Shown here: in pieces, positions 1 to 9,463 of the stretch
How positions within the stretch are numbered: the stretch's first letter is position 1
How the letters are laid out: every line of letters begins with the position of its first letter
Source: Marinirhabdus gelatinilytica
GTDB taxonomy: Bacteria; Bacteroidota; Bacteroidia; Flavobacteriales; Flavobacteriaceae
Length of the DNA stretch: 64,000 bases
Direction: 5' to 3'
NCBI RefSeq assembly: GCF_003353425.1
Contig: NZ_QRAO01000001.1
Location: forward strand, 868,001 to 932,000
The notes under the pieces: model-generated
The model's input: the letters and a program-made list of their open reading frames with translations, nothing else
Database searches by the model: none
What the model was told of the DNA's origin: nothing
Program-made: the position numbers and the translations under genes

Positions 1-1
1 T

Positions 2-1993
2 GACATCATCATTTCATCGGTTGCCATCGTATTCCTTCTGGCAGAATACTGGCGACCATTAGGTTTCGACCGAAGCATTGTGATGAACCTGGTATTTGTT
101 TCCATCATCTGTTTTGGACTTCTTGGTGTGTTTTCGATTTTCAGGATATACTATGAGCGTATTTTGAAATGGGCACTTCAGAATAGGTATCTGTTCTTAA
201 TCGTTCCGGCTACGGTACTCACGCTGGGTATCATTATAATGCGGAATACGGGCAAAGAGTTTATGCCAGCGCTCAATGAAGGTTCATTCCTATTGATGCC
301 CACATCCTTACCGCACGCAGGTGTTGAAGAAAACAAGCGTGTGCTGCAACAGCTCGATATGGCGGTGGCAAGCATCCCAGAGATTGAAACTGTGGTGGGA
401 AAGGCTGGAAGAACGGAAAGCGCACTCGACCCAGCACCACTCTCAATGTATGAAAATGTTATTCAGTATAAATCTGAATATATGCGGAATAGTTCTGGCG
501 AGCGACAACGCTATAAGGTCAATGACGATGGGTTATTTGTACTGAAGAATAACAAATTCATTATCAACCCAAATTACGAGGTAGATGAGGATGCCAATTA
601 TGACGAAGCCTCACTCAAAACCACTGCCACACGGGAAGATTTGATTGAAGATGAAAACGGCGAATACTACCGAAACTGGCGACCAGACATTCAAAGTCCA
701 GATGATATTTGGAACGAAATTGTGCGAGTAACCAAGTTGCCAGGCGTTACATCTGCACCCAAGTTGCAACCCATCGAAACACGATTGGTTATGCTACAAA
801 CAGGAATGCGAGCACCTATGGGCATCAAGGTAAAAGGGCCTGATTTAAAATCCATAGAAAACTTCGGACTGGAATTGGAAGACATTTTAAAACAAGCCGA
901 AGGCGTTAAGGAACAAGCTGTTTTTGCAGACCGTATCGTGGGCAAACCCTACTTGCTCATCGATATTAAGCGAGACCAATTGGCTCGATATGGCATATCC
1001 ATTATGGATGTACAGGAAATCCTGCAAGTGGCCGTGGGCGGGATGCCACTTACGCAAACTGTGGAAGGTCGTGAACGCTATGCCGTGCGTGTGCGCTATC
1101 CACGAGAATTACGGGCAAATCCAGACGACTTGCGTAATATCTATGTTCCCGTTGAGAAAGGAAGTCCTGTACCGCTGGGCGAATTGGTTGAAATTCGATA
1201 CGAACAAGGACCACAGGTCATTAAAAGTGAAGACACTTTTCTTATTGGCTACGTGCTGTTTGACAAACTCGATGGCTTTGCCGAAGTGGATGTGGTAGAA
1301 AATGCCCAAGCCTTGATTCAAGAAAATATTGATAACGGTTCGCTGGTCGTACCACAAGGTGTTAGCTATCGCTTTACGGGTACTTATGAAAATCAGTTGC
1401 GGGCAGAGAAAACCTTATCGGTTGTCGTACCACTCTGTTTGCTGGTTATTTTCTTGATTTTGTATTTCCAATTTAGGTCGGTTTCTACATCGCTTATGGT
1501 GTTTACCGCCATTGCCGTAGCCTTTGCAGGTGGTTTCATAATGATTTGGTTGTATGGGCAAGATTGGTTTTTCAACTTCAGCTTTTTCGGCGAAAATCTG
1601 CGGGACTTGTTCAATATGAAAACCATCAATTTAAGTGTGGCCGTTTGGGTAGGTTTTATTGCCCTTTTCGGTATCGCAACGGATGATGGTGTAGTAATGG
1701 CCACCTATTTAGACCAATCTTTTAAAAGCAACGAGCCAGACAACCAAAAAGGCATACGACTCGCCACTTTGGAAGCCGCAGGTAAACGTATTCGTCCGTG
1801 TTTGATGACAACCGTAACCACAGTTTTGGCACTACTACCAGTACTCACATCTACAGGAAAAGGAAGCGATATAATGATACCGATGGCGATTCCCATTTTT
1901 GGCGGAATGATAATCGATGTCACGTCCTATTTCCTACTGCCAGTCCTATATAGCTGGAAAAAGGAATACCAACTTAAAAAAGCAAACAGATGA
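2..1993 (+). CDS. cusA: CusA/CzcA-type heavy-metal RND efflux pump, C-terminal part (5' end outside window)
   Basis: Inner-membrane proton-driven pump that moves metal ions, probably Cu(I)/Ag(I), to the outer-membrane channel. The frame is open from base 2, so only the last 663 residues of a roughly 1,000-1,400 residue protein are visible. Seen: membrane segments near the visible start, a periplasmic porter region opening with FMPALNEGSF (typical of CusA/CzcA), a Met-bearing stretch TGMRAPMGIKV, then C-terminal membrane helices with GFIALFGIATDDGVVM and GKRIRPCLMTT. Its stop overlaps the start of the next gene (ATGA), so the two are translationally coupled. Copper is inferred from neighbours (multicopper oxidase, CopA, CusB-like adaptor); zinc-type specificity cannot be excluded from this part alone. 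Confidence 0.93.
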   Translation, partial: DIIISSVAIVFLLAEYWRPLGFDRSIVMNLVFVSIICFGLLGVFSIFRIYYERILKWALQNRYLFLIVPATVLTLGIIIMRNTGKEFMPALNEGSFLLMPTSLPHAGVEENKRVLQQLDMAVASIPEIETVVGKAGRTESALDPAPLSMYENVIQYKSEYMRNSSGERQRYKVNDDGLFVLKNNKFIINPNYEVDEDANYDEASLKTTATREDLIEDENGEYYRNWRPDIQSPDDIWNEIVRVTKLPGVTSAPKLQPIETRLVMLQTGMRAPMGIKVKGPDLKSIENFGLELEDILKQAEGVKEQAVFADRIVGKPYLLIDIKRDQLARYGISIMDVQEILQVAVGGMPLTQTVEGRERYAVRVRYPRELRANPDDLRNIYVPVEKGSPVPLGELVEIRYEQGPQVIKSEDTFLIGYVLFDKLDGFAEVDVVENAQALIQENIDNGSLVVPQGVSYRFTGTYENQLRAEKTLSVVVPLCLLVIFLILYFQFRSVSTSLMVFTAIAVAFAGGFIMIWLYGQDWFFNFSFFGENLRDLFNMKTINLSVAVWVGFIALFGIATDDGVVMATYLDQSFKSNEPDNQKGIRLATLEAAGKRIRPCLMTTVTTVLALLPVLTSTGKGSDIMIPMAIPIFGGMIIDVTSYFLLPVLYSWKKEYQLKKANR

Positions 1994-3207
1994 AAAAATT
2001 AAAATATATACTGGTGTTTTTGTTTGTTTCCGCTTTCGCGAAAGCACAACAATTACAATCCTACATTCAGGAAGCTGAGGCCAACAATCCAGAAATTCAA
2101 GCCTTTGAATTGCGATACAACATCGCCGAAGAAAAGGTAAACGAAGCCAACTGGATTCCCAATACCGAAGTAAGTGCCGGCTATTTTGTGAGCGAGCCTG
2201 AAACCAGAGTGGGCGCACAACGTGCACGAATTGGTGTAAAACAAATGTTGCCGTGGTTCGGCACTATCACGGCTCGTGAAAATTACGCAACAGCAATGGC
2301 AGATGCCGAATATGTGGAAATCACGATTGCAAAGCGCAAGCTCGCACTTTCGGTCGCACAATCGTATTATCGACTTTATGCTATAAGAGCCAAACAAGAA
2401 GTGTTGGACGAAAATATTCAGCTACTGGAAACCTACGAACAACTTGCACTCACATCTGTAGAAGTGGGCAAAGCGAGTGCCGTAGATGTATTGCGACTTC
2501 AAATACGGCAAAATGAATTACAACAACAAAAGGAAGTGCTGGAAGAAGAATTTACAGCAGAACAAACGGCTTTCAACAACTTGCTCAACCGTGATGCAAT
2601 AATGACGGTTGACGTCGTTCCAGAAATGGAAATTCCACAGGAAGACCCATTTTACAAAAATGAAGCGTTAGCACTCAATCCCGAACTGCTCAAATATGAC
2701 AAGCTCTACGAATCGGTAGCACAATCTGAACTGCTCAACCAGCGCGAGAGTTTACCAATGATTGGTTTTGGTTTAGACTACTTGCCCGTAACAGAACGTA
2801 GCGACGTCAACTTCAGCGATAATGGGAAAGATGTATTGATGCCTATGGTATCGGTTTCCATACCCATTTTCAACAACCGTTACAAATCCATTTCAAGACA
2901 GAACGAGTTGCGACAGCAAGAAATAGAGACCCAAAAGGAACAGCGATTGAATGTGCTGGAATCCGCTTTCGCGAAAGCGCAATCACAACGCAACCAAGCA
3001 CGCATCGCATACAACACACAAGAGCGCAACCTAAAACAAGCCCAAGATGCCGAAGAAATTCTGGTAAAAAATTATGAAACTGGCACTATCGATTTTAATG
3101 ATGTGCTGGACATTCAGGAATTGCAGTTGAAGTTTCAAATGAATCAAATCGAGTCGGTGCAAATGTACTACGTGCAATCGGCCATTATTAACTATTTAAT
3201 CAATTAA
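1990..3207 (+). CDS. TolC/CusC-like outer-membrane efflux channel
   Basis: Outer-membrane factor of the tripartite metal pump. 405 residues, with a signal peptide ending ...SAFAKA-QQ and no lipobox, then long alpha-helical, Gln/Glu-rich segments in two internally similar halves, as in the OEP (TolC) family. The ATG overlaps the cusA stop, which fixes the start and shows coupling. Two copies of the GCTTTCGCGAAAGC palindrome lie inside it, one in the signal peptide and one near residue 327, both encoding AFAKAQ. Family call is firm; the metal is inferred from context. Confidence 0.93.
   Translation: MKKLKYILVFLFVSAFAKAQQLQSYIQEAEANNPEIQAFELRYNIAEEKVNEANWIPNTEVSAGYFVSEPETRVGAQRARIGVKQMLPWFGTITARENYATAMADAEYVEITIAKRKLALSVAQSYYRLYAIRAKQEVLDENIQLLETYEQLALTSVEVGKASAVDVLRLQIRQNELQQQKEVLEEEFTAEQTAFNNLLNRDAIMTVDVVPEMEIPQEDPFYKNEALALNPELLKYDKLYESVAQSELLNQRESLPMIGFGLDYLPVTERSDVNFSDNGKDVLMPMVSVSIPIFNNRYKSISRQNELRQQEIETQKEQRLNVLESAFAKAQSQRNQARIAYNTQERNLKQAQDAEEILVKNYETGTIDFNDVLDIQELQLKFQMNQIESVQMYYVQSAIINYLIN
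2032..2045. repeat. Highly iterated palindrome GCTTTCGCGAAAGC, copy 1
   Basis: Perfect 14-bp palindrome inside the signal-peptide codons of the TolC-like gene, encoding AFAKA. The same word recurs six more times, exactly or nearly, in this window and always inside genes. Confidence 0.85.
2964..2979. repeat. Highly iterated palindrome, copy 2 (16 bp)
   Basis: CGCTTTCGCGAAAGCG, a perfect 16-bp palindrome in the TolC-like gene, again read as AFAKA. Confidence 0.85.
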
Positions 3208-3209
3208 TT

Positions 3210-3776
3210 ATGGTCAATGATTTTTACATAAAGAATATGGTATGTGATAGATGTATCAAGGTTTTAAGGGATGAACTGGATAAGCAAAATATCGAATTGT
3301 TACAAATCGAATTAGGCCGTTTGCGTCTCCATATCGAGAGCGATGATGAAATCCAAAAATTGGAAACGTTGCTCGAAAACAATGGTTTTTCCCTTATAGA
3401 TAGTACCGAAGAAAAACTCACAGAGCAGGTTAAGGTAGAACTGATTAAAGCATTACAAAAATTGCCTTTAGAACTAAACGAGAAATTATCCGTGCATTTA
3501 GCAGAAGCATTGGGTCAAGAATACTCAAAAATCAGTAAGGTATTCTCTTTTACTGAAGGAATTACCATTGAAAAGTATTTCATCAAATTGAAAATTGAAA
3601 AGGTGAAAGAATTGATTCAAGGCAAGGAACTCAACTTTACCGAAATGGGACAACTTCTGGGTTATAGCCATATTAATCATTTGAGCAGTCAATTTAAAAA
3701 TGAAACGGGAATGAGCTTGACAGCCTATAAATCCCAACAGAAAAATTTTAGGAATTCATTGGACAAAATTATGTAG
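3210..3776 (+). CDS. AraC-type regulator with HMA-like N-terminal domain
   Basis: Probable metal-responsive regulator of the copper genes. 188 residues. Residues 1-70 look like a small heavy-metal-associated fold with a MVCDRCIKV motif (Cys12 and Cys15, CxxC). Residues ~108-175 form an AraC-type helix-turn-helix: GQLLGYSHINHLSSQFKNETG is the typical second-helix region. It starts 2 nt after the TolC-like gene and sits before the multicopper oxidase, so it belongs to the same transcript. A fused CxxC domain would let one protein both bind metal and bind DNA; that role is inference. The AraC part is clear, the HMA part is shorter and looser than usual. Confidence 0.82.
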   Translation: MVNDFYIKNMVCDRCIKVLRDELDKQNIELLQIELGRLRLHIESDDEIQKLETLLENNGFSLIDSTEEKLTEQVKVELIKALQKLPLELNEKLSVHLAEALGQEYSKISKVFSFTEGITIEKYFIKLKIEKVKELIQGKELNFTEMGQLLGYSHINHLSSQFKNETGMSLTAYKSQQKNFRNSLDKIM

Positions 3777-3846
3777 ATAACAACCATAATTATGACACAA
3801 GCAGTTGATTTACAACAGTAATTTTATTAAAATAAAATTAAGAACT

Positions 3847-6240
3847 ATGAAAATAACAAACATAATCAATACAACACTTCTATTGTTCCTTACCTCGGTT
3901 ACATTTGGCCAAGTCGGAACAAACGGTGATGACCGTAAAGAAGAAGGACGACCTGTAAAAGAGTACAATCTTACCTTGGAACAAAAGGAAATGACCCTTG
4001 GAGGCGTAACGGCCAATGGAATGACTATAAATGGCAGCATTCCTGGCCCTACATTAGAATTTAATGAAGGAGACCTTGCCATAATCAATGTGACCAATAA
4101 AATGGACGAAGAAACTTCAGTGCATTGGCACGGTTTAATCCTTCCAAATTTCTATGACGGTGTGCCTTATTTAACTACGCCGCCAATTGAACCTGGCACA
4201 ACTTTTCAGTATAGAATTCCTATTAATCAATCCGGCACCTATTGGTATCATTCACATACTTTATTACAGGAACAAAAGGGAGTTTATGGCTCTATTATCA
4301 TTCATCCAAAAGAAAAGACATTGGATTATGATAAAGATTTGGTTGTGGTACTTTCTGATTGGACCAATGAAAAACCTATGAATGTGCTACGCAACCTCAA
4401 AAGGGCTAACGAATGGTATCAGGTAAAAAAGGGTACATCAGTGCCCTTAAGTAGAGTCATCAAAGAGGGCGCATTGGGAGCCCAATTCAAATTCTGGCGA
4501 GACCGTATGGAGGGAGCAGACATAACAGATATTTACTACCCTGCTTTTTTATCCAATGGAAAAAGAGTAGCAGAATACCCAAAGTTTAAAGCAGGAGAAA
4601 AAATCAGGCTTCGCTTTATAAATGCATCGGCTTCATCCTATTATTGGGTGGATTTTGGAGGGGGTAATCCAATGATAGTTTCAGGTGATGGTGTGGATGT
4701 AGAGCCCGTACATAAAAGCCGATTTCTTTTTGCAGTGGCAGAGACCTATGATGTTATTGTTACTATTCCGGAAGGGACTTTAGAAATTACCGCCACGGCA
4801 CAGGATGGTTCTGGCAATACTTCAATCCGTTTGGGAAATGGAAAACTTTTTCCGGCAACGGTAATAGATAGGCCAGACAAAGTAGCAATGATGAAGCAAA
4901 TGGCAAAAATGGATATGAAAATGGGTGCACCTGCATTGGTGGGAAACAGAAAGAAAAAAACACCGGAGTTTTTGATGCAGAAATATGGAATGAAGATGGA
5001 TATGAAAGATGGGCAGATGAAAATGAACAATAATATGTCAATGGATGAAGGTACAATGAAGAAGCAAATGGAAATGAAAGATGACAAAATGGATATGGAC
5101 AATACAATGGAGATGAAAAAGGACTCTATGCCAATGAGCCATACCGAAGCATCGAGCAAAATGAAAGACCATATGAATCACGATATGTCCAAGATGCAAA
5201 AAGACAGTGCCACTTTTGATTACAGTACTCGTAAAACCTATTTTAACTATGATTTCTTAAAGGCAAAGGAAGAAACCACTTATAAGAAAGACATACCGGT
5301 AAATGATATTCTGCTCAACCTAACAGGAAATATGCAGCGCTATGTATGGAGTATGAATGGCGTACCACTTTCTGAAACCGATAAAATCAAAATAAAAGGA
5401 GGAGAAGTAACAAGAATCACACTAAATAACATAACAATGATGCACCACCCAATGCATTTGCACGGGCATTTCTTTAGGGTAATCAATGAAAACGGGGAGC
5501 GTTCGCCCTTAAAACATACGGTCAATGTGCCACCGATGCAAAAAGTGGTCATTGAATTCTATAACGAAGAGTATGGTGATTGGTTCTTTCACTGTCACAT
5601 ATTGTATCATTTAATGAGTGGTATGAACCGTATATTTAGTTATGATACACCACGAGATGAACGGATGGAGGAATTTCCGGTTGAAAAGCTTATACACGAG
5701 ACTGACCTCTATTATTCTTGGGGGGCTGCACGCGTAGGATCAAACTTTAACGAGCTGTTTTTGATGTCGAGCAACATCCGTAACGAATTTGGACTGCGCG
5801 CCGAGTTTGATTATGACCAAAATGCCGAGATAGAAGTAAATTATAATCGATACCTCAATGATTGGGTACGCGTATATGCAGGGGTAAATACCGAAACTTC
5901 TACACCAGATTCTTACGATACATTTAATACCGTTGGACTGGTCGGGGTTAAATACTTTACGCCTTACAGATTTAATGTAGATGTGAGTATGGACCATCAA
6001 TTACGCCCAAGGATACGGCTGGATAGAGAGTTGTTGATTTTTCCAAGAATATTTTTAGAAGGAGAGTATGAGTACAGAGCGGATTTTGGTTGGGTCAATG
6101 ATTTGGAAAATAATAAATCTTTTGAAAGCGAAACCCAATGGTTGGTAGGGCTCGCATACATCGTTTCCAGAAATTTTTCAATACAAGGAAATTACAATAA
6201 TCGTTATGGCTGGGGAGGCGGCCTTTTAGTCAGATTTTAA
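3847..6240 (+). CDS. Multicopper oxidase (CopA/PcoA-like) with Met/His-rich linker and CopB-like C-terminal barrel
   Basis: Periplasmic or surface Cu(I)-oxidising enzyme. The ATG at 3847 is chosen over an upstream TTG because it gives a clean signal peptide ending ...SVTFG-Q. 797 residues. Copper ligands are visible: HWHGL (93-97), HSH (135-137), HPMHLHGH (534-541) and HCHILYHLMSGM (582-593), the full type 1/2/3 set. Residues ~347-460 are a Met/Asp/Lys/His-rich insert (MDMKMGAP, MKMDMKDG, MEMKDDKMDMD) before the last cupredoxin domain. Residues ~617-797 do not belong to the oxidase: they read as amphipathic beta strands ending in LLVRF, like the CopB/PcoB outer-membrane protein. So CopA and CopB functions appear fused. 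Confidence 0.92.
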   Translation: MKITNIINTTLLLFLTSVTFGQVGTNGDDRKEEGRPVKEYNLTLEQKEMTLGGVTANGMTINGSIPGPTLEFNEGDLAIINVTNKMDEETSVHWHGLILPNFYDGVPYLTTPPIEPGTTFQYRIPINQSGTYWYHSHTLLQEQKGVYGSIIIHPKEKTLDYDKDLVVVLSDWTNEKPMNVLRNLKRANEWYQVKKGTSVPLSRVIKEGALGAQFKFWRDRMEGADITDIYYPAFLSNGKRVAEYPKFKAGEKIRLRFINASASSYYWVDFGGGNPMIVSGDGVDVEPVHKSRFLFAVAETYDVIVTIPEGTLEITATAQDGSGNTSIRLGNGKLFPATVIDRPDKVAMMKQMAKMDMKMGAPALVGNRKKKTPEFLMQKYGMKMDMKDGQMKMNNNMSMDEGTMKKQMEMKDDKMDMDNTMEMKKDSMPMSHTEASSKMKDHMNHDMSKMQKDSATFDYSTRKTYFNYDFLKAKEETTYKKDIPVNDILLNLTGNMQRYVWSMNGVPLSETDKIKIKGGEVTRITLNNITMMHHPMHLHGHFFRVINENGERSPLKHTVNVPPMQKVVIEFYNEEYGDWFFHCHILYHLMSGMNRIFSYDTPRDERMEEFPVEKLIHETDLYYSWGAARVGSNFNELFLMSSNIRNEFGLRAEFDYDQNAEIEVNYNRYLNDWVRVYAGVNTETSTPDSYDTFNTVGLVGVKYFTPYRFNVDVSMDHQLRPRIRLDRELLIFPRIFLEGEYEYRADFGWVNDLENNKSFESETQWLVGLAYIVSRNFSIQGNYNNRYGWGGGLLVRF

Positions 6241-6243
6241 TAA

Positions 6244-7569
6244 ATGGCACAATACAAGAAAAATAGTTTGAGTTTAACCGGAGCGGTGTCGCTTGGTACT
6301 GGTGTAATGATAGGTGCAGGAATATTTGCCTTGTTAGGACAGGTAGCTGAGTTATCAGGGCAATGGTTTCCGTATGCTTTTCTTGTAGGTGCTATCATTT
6401 CAGGATTTAGTGCATATACGTATGTGAAACTTTCCAATGCGTATCCATCTGCTGGCGGTATTGCTACCTATCTAAAAAAGATATATGGTAAGGGTGTGGT
6501 AACAGCTTCTGGAGCCTTGCTAATGGCATTTTCAATGGTGATTAATGAAAGTTTGGTAGCACGTACTTTTGGTTCGTACACGCTTCAATTATTCGATATA
6601 AATGACAATAGTGTTTGGGTGCCTATCCTTGGGGTAGTACTGTTAATCGTTGCGTTTTTAATCAATATTTCTGGAAACAATATCATTGGCAAATCTTCCT
6701 TTGCAATGGCTATTTTAAAAATTGGAGGTATTGCAATTTTTGCCATTGGTGGATTATGGGCGGCAGGATTTTCATTTTCTGAAGTTGTCCCTTCAGAAAG
6801 TTTGACAGAATACCCTATTACCAATTATTTAGGAGCCTTGGCTCTTTCAATTTTAGCTTATAAGGGCTTTACTACAATCACAAATAGCGGTGAGGAAATC
6901 ACCAATCCCAATAAAAATGTAGGACGTGCTATAATAATTTCACTTGTTATCTGTACCGTGGTATATCTACTTGTTGCATTCGCTGTTTCTTCTAATCTTA
7001 CTATTGAAGAGATAATCAAAGCTAAGGACTATTCATTGGCCGAGGCATCAAGGCCTGCTTTCGGAAAGTACGGATTATGGTTCACTGTGGGTATCGCTAT
7101 CATAGCTACTATTTCAGGTGTGGTAGCAAGCATTTTTGCAGTGTCAAGGATGACTACAATGCTAACTCAGATGAATCTAATTCCCCATAAACATTTTGGG
7201 TTACCTGGTAAGTTGCAAAAACATATGCTCATTTATACTGTGGTATTGGCGCTCACAATGACCATTCTTTTTGACCTTACAAGAATTGCATCATTAGGTG
7301 CTATTTTCTATCTAATTATGGATGTAGGAATTCACTGGGGCGTACTTAAAAATATGAGAAAAGACATAAACGCCCGTGCCTCTATTCTATATACAGCAAT
7401 ATTATTGGATTGTATTGTTTTGGCCGCATTCTTATGGATAAAGGCTTCTAGTGACCTATTGGTCGTAATTGTAGCCGCAATACTGATAGTATTGATTTTT
7501 TTAGGTGAAAAATGGTTCTTGAAAAATAAAAATGAAGAAAATCAAATGAAAATGAATGAGAAATTATGA
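6244..7569 (+). CDS. APC-family amino acid/polyamine permease
   Basis: Inner-membrane amino-acid-type transporter. 441 residues with about 12 hydrophobic segments. The N-terminal motif SLGTGVMIGAGIFALLGQVA is the APC signature helix, and EEITNPNKNVGRAI is the usual loop. The ATG is 3 nt after the oxidase stop, so it is co-transcribed with copper genes. Substrate cannot be told from sequence; a link to metal stress (for example uptake of a thiol precursor amino acid) would be speculation. Confidence 0.88.
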   Translation: MAQYKKNSLSLTGAVSLGTGVMIGAGIFALLGQVAELSGQWFPYAFLVGAIISGFSAYTYVKLSNAYPSAGGIATYLKKIYGKGVVTASGALLMAFSMVINESLVARTFGSYTLQLFDINDNSVWVPILGVVLLIVAFLINISGNNIIGKSSFAMAILKIGGIAIFAIGGLWAAGFSFSEVVPSESLTEYPITNYLGALALSILAYKGFTTITNSGEEITNPNKNVGRAIIISLVICTVVYLLVAFAVSSNLTIEEIIKAKDYSLAEASRPAFGKYGLWFTVGIAIIATISGVVASIFAVSRMTTMLTQMNLIPHKHFGLPGKLQKHMLIYTVVLALTMTILFDLTRIASLGAIFYLIMDVGIHWGVLKNMRKDINARASILYTAILLDCIVLAAFLWIKASSDLLVVIVAAILIVLIFLGEKWFLKNKNEENQMKMNEKL

Positions 7570-7620
7570 TTGATATCAAAGAATAAAAAAATAAATGTTT
7601 AACAAAAAAAGAATAAAATT

Positions 7621-7701
7621 ATGATGCTATTGTATTGGATAATTGGTATAGCCATTCTTGTATGGGTGATTTTTCTTATTTCTGGAAGAAGAAAAAAGTA
7701 A
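7621..7701 (+). CDS. 26-residue single-pass membrane microprotein
   Basis: A short frame starting MMLLYWIIGIAILVWVIF and ending SGRRKK: one hydrophobic helix with a basic tail. It lies between the APC permease and the DUF302 gene on the same strand. No family is recognised. The strong hydrophobic/basic layout and the position in a dense operon support it; the small size keeps confidence moderate. Confidence 0.5.
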   Translation: MMLLYWIIGIAILVWVIFLISGRRKK

Positions 7702-7821
7702 AACTTTGGTAGTTAAAGTTTTTAAAAATCTTACTTGAATTGTGAAATATACCAACTGAAAGTTCAAAGAAATTGAATAAAGAATTAAAAAAACAAATAC
7801 AGCTAATAAAACAGAAGAGTT

Positions 7822-8295
7822 ATGGAAAATAGCGAGGACAAAAAACAAAGATTGCATAGTCAGAATTATACTGAGAGCCGAAACACATCTTACAGTATTG
7901 TTAGACGCTACGGTTCCATAACTTTTGATGAGGCACTAACACAGTTAAGAGATGTTTTAAAGGACAAAGGATTTGACATCATCGGAGAAATGGATGTCAA
8001 GGACTATCTGAAGGACTATAACATCGATATGTCTCACCTAATAATTATGATGGTTTGTCATAAAGAAACGGCTGCCAACTTACTGTCCAACGATATCCAA
8101 ATGACCTCACTCGTGCCTTGTAAAATTAGCATCAAAGCAATCGATGATGCTTCTTTAATCGAGGTTTCTATTGAAGACGTTGAGACAACTTGGGCCATCT
8201 CTGACAAATCTGAAATAGAAGAAATAGCAAAAAGCGTAGGACAAGATTTAAAAGGAATCTTAGACCATTTAGGTCCAAAACATTTTAAACTATAG
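7822..8295 (+). CDS. DUF302 domain protein
   Basis: 157 residues; residues ~25-155 fit the DUF302 fold: SFDEAL-like opening (TFDEALTQLRDVLKDKGFDIIGEMDV), a central MSHLIIMMVCHKETAANLL and the closing LVPCKISI...VSIEDVETTW. No signal peptide is seen, so it is probably cytoplasmic. DUF302 proteins often occur near metal and sulfur genes but their biochemical role is unknown. It follows the permease and precedes the DUF3347 genes on the same strand. Confidence 0.85.
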   Translation: MENSEDKKQRLHSQNYTESRNTSYSIVRRYGSITFDEALTQLRDVLKDKGFDIIGEMDVKDYLKDYNIDMSHLIIMMVCHKETAANLLSNDIQMTSLVPCKISIKAIDDASLIEVSIEDVETTWAISDKSEIEEIAKSVGQDLKGILDHLGPKHFKL

Positions 8296-8318
8296 AATAA
8301 TAATTTAACTCAAAAACA

Positions 8319-8855
8319 ATGAAAACACTATTAAAAACTTCAATTCTAACCCTTGCACTCATTGCAATTGTAAGCTGTAAGGAAAAACAAACCGTAGAAA
8401 TTAACACCCCTGAAGAGGTGAAGGCGGCCAAGAAAAAAACCGCAGATATCGCAGACCAAGGTTTTATTGACGGAATGACGGGAAAAGTATGGCATAATTA
8501 TCTTGAAATCAAGATGGCACTTGTAAGAGACGATGCAGAAAAGGCAAGATCCATAAGTAAGGATATGGCTGCCTCTTTTGGCGAAGAAAGAATGGAGATG
8601 AAAAACTTAGCGCAAGATATGGCCAATACTGAAGACATTAAAACCCTGAGAGAATTGTTCGCACAATTTACCGAAAAGGCAGGGCCAATGTTTGAAGATG
8701 CACTATCTGAAGGAACCATATACAAAAAATTCTGCCCAATGGCATTTAACAATGAAGGTGCCTTTTGGTATGCCGACGTTAAGGAAATAACCAATCCCTA
8801 TTTCGGAGATAAAATGTTGAAATGTGGGTCGGTAAAGAAAACTATTAATAAATAA
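8319..8855 (+). CDS. DUF3347 lipoprotein 1
   Basis: 178 residues with a lipoprotein signal (ALIAIVSC-K), so probably anchored in the envelope. A four-helix-like middle is followed by the DUF3347 signature: FCPMAFNNEGAFWY, ITNPYFGDKMLKCGSV. Conserved Cys-Pro-Met and Met...Cys-Gly are candidate copper ligands. First of three stand-alone DUF3347 genes here; it is more diverged than the other two. A carrier or chaperone role is inferred from the fusion of the same domain to the CusB-like protein at 17932-19671. Confidence 0.85.
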   Translation: MKTLLKTSILTLALIAIVSCKEKQTVEINTPEEVKAAKKKTADIADQGFIDGMTGKVWHNYLEIKMALVRDDAEKARSISKDMAASFGEERMEMKNLAQDMANTEDIKTLRELFAQFTEKAGPMFEDALSEGTIYKKFCPMAFNNEGAFWYADVKEITNPYFGDKMLKCGSVKKTINK

Positions 8856-8872
8856 CCCTTAAATAAACAAAG

Positions 8873-9463
8873 ATGAAAACGATTAAACAAAAATTAATTA
8901 TACCCATAATCGCAATAGCTTTAGTTAGTGTTACTGCTTGTAAAGACGGAAGTAAAAATGAACCTGCAGCACCAATGAGCAACGAGATGTACCAAGAGCC
9001 TATGGATGACAAAGACGATATGTCAATGAGTGACAATCAAGATGCAAAAGCAGAAGCAATCCTGAAAGATTACTTCAACTTGAAAGATGCTCTTGTAGGC
9101 GATGACAATGATAAGGCAAAAGAATTGGGCGCAACGCTTGCAAGTACTTTAGGAAGTTTTGATGCATCCAGCTATTCAGATAGTGAACAACAGGATCTCA
9201 AGGATATTATGGAAGATGCAATTGAACACGCAGAACACATTTCAGAAAGTGATATAGCACATCAGCGAGAGCACTTTAAAGTTTTAAGTAAAGATGTTAT
9301 AGATATGGTTGCTATAACAGGTACAGAGATGAAACTCTACGAGCAGTTTTGCCCTATGTATGATGGCGGAACGGCGTGGTTAAGTACTAAAGAGGAAGTA
9401 CGCAATCCTTACTACGGTAGCAAAATGTTAACCTGTGGCGAAGTACAGCGAGAAATCAACTAA
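8873..9463 (+). CDS. DUF3347 lipoprotein 2
   Basis: 196 residues, lipobox SVTAC-K, then an acidic Met-rich linker ([14 protein letters not shown]) and the DUF3347 domain ([19 protein letters not shown] ... [13 protein letters not shown] ... [14 protein letters not shown]). Closely related to the third copy at 9936, pointing to local duplication. The ATG is 17 nt after the previous stop. Probably periplasm-facing and metal-binding; exact function unknown. Confidence 0.86.
   Translation: MKTIKQKLIIPIIAIALVSVTACKDGSKNEPAAPMSNEMYQEPMDDKDDMSMSDNQDAKAEAILKDYFNLKDALVGDDNDKAKELGATLASTLGSFDASSYSDSEQQDLKDIMEDAIEHAEHISESDIAHQREHFKVLSKDVIDMVAITGTEMKLYEQFCPMYDGGTAWLSTKEEVRNPYYGSKMLTCGEVQREIN

Noticed and set aside
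4746-5159. Long - strand frames opposite the Met-rich part of the oxidase
   Set aside because: Met/Lys/Asp-rich codons leave the reverse frame open by composition; Ile/Ser-rich product with no motif.
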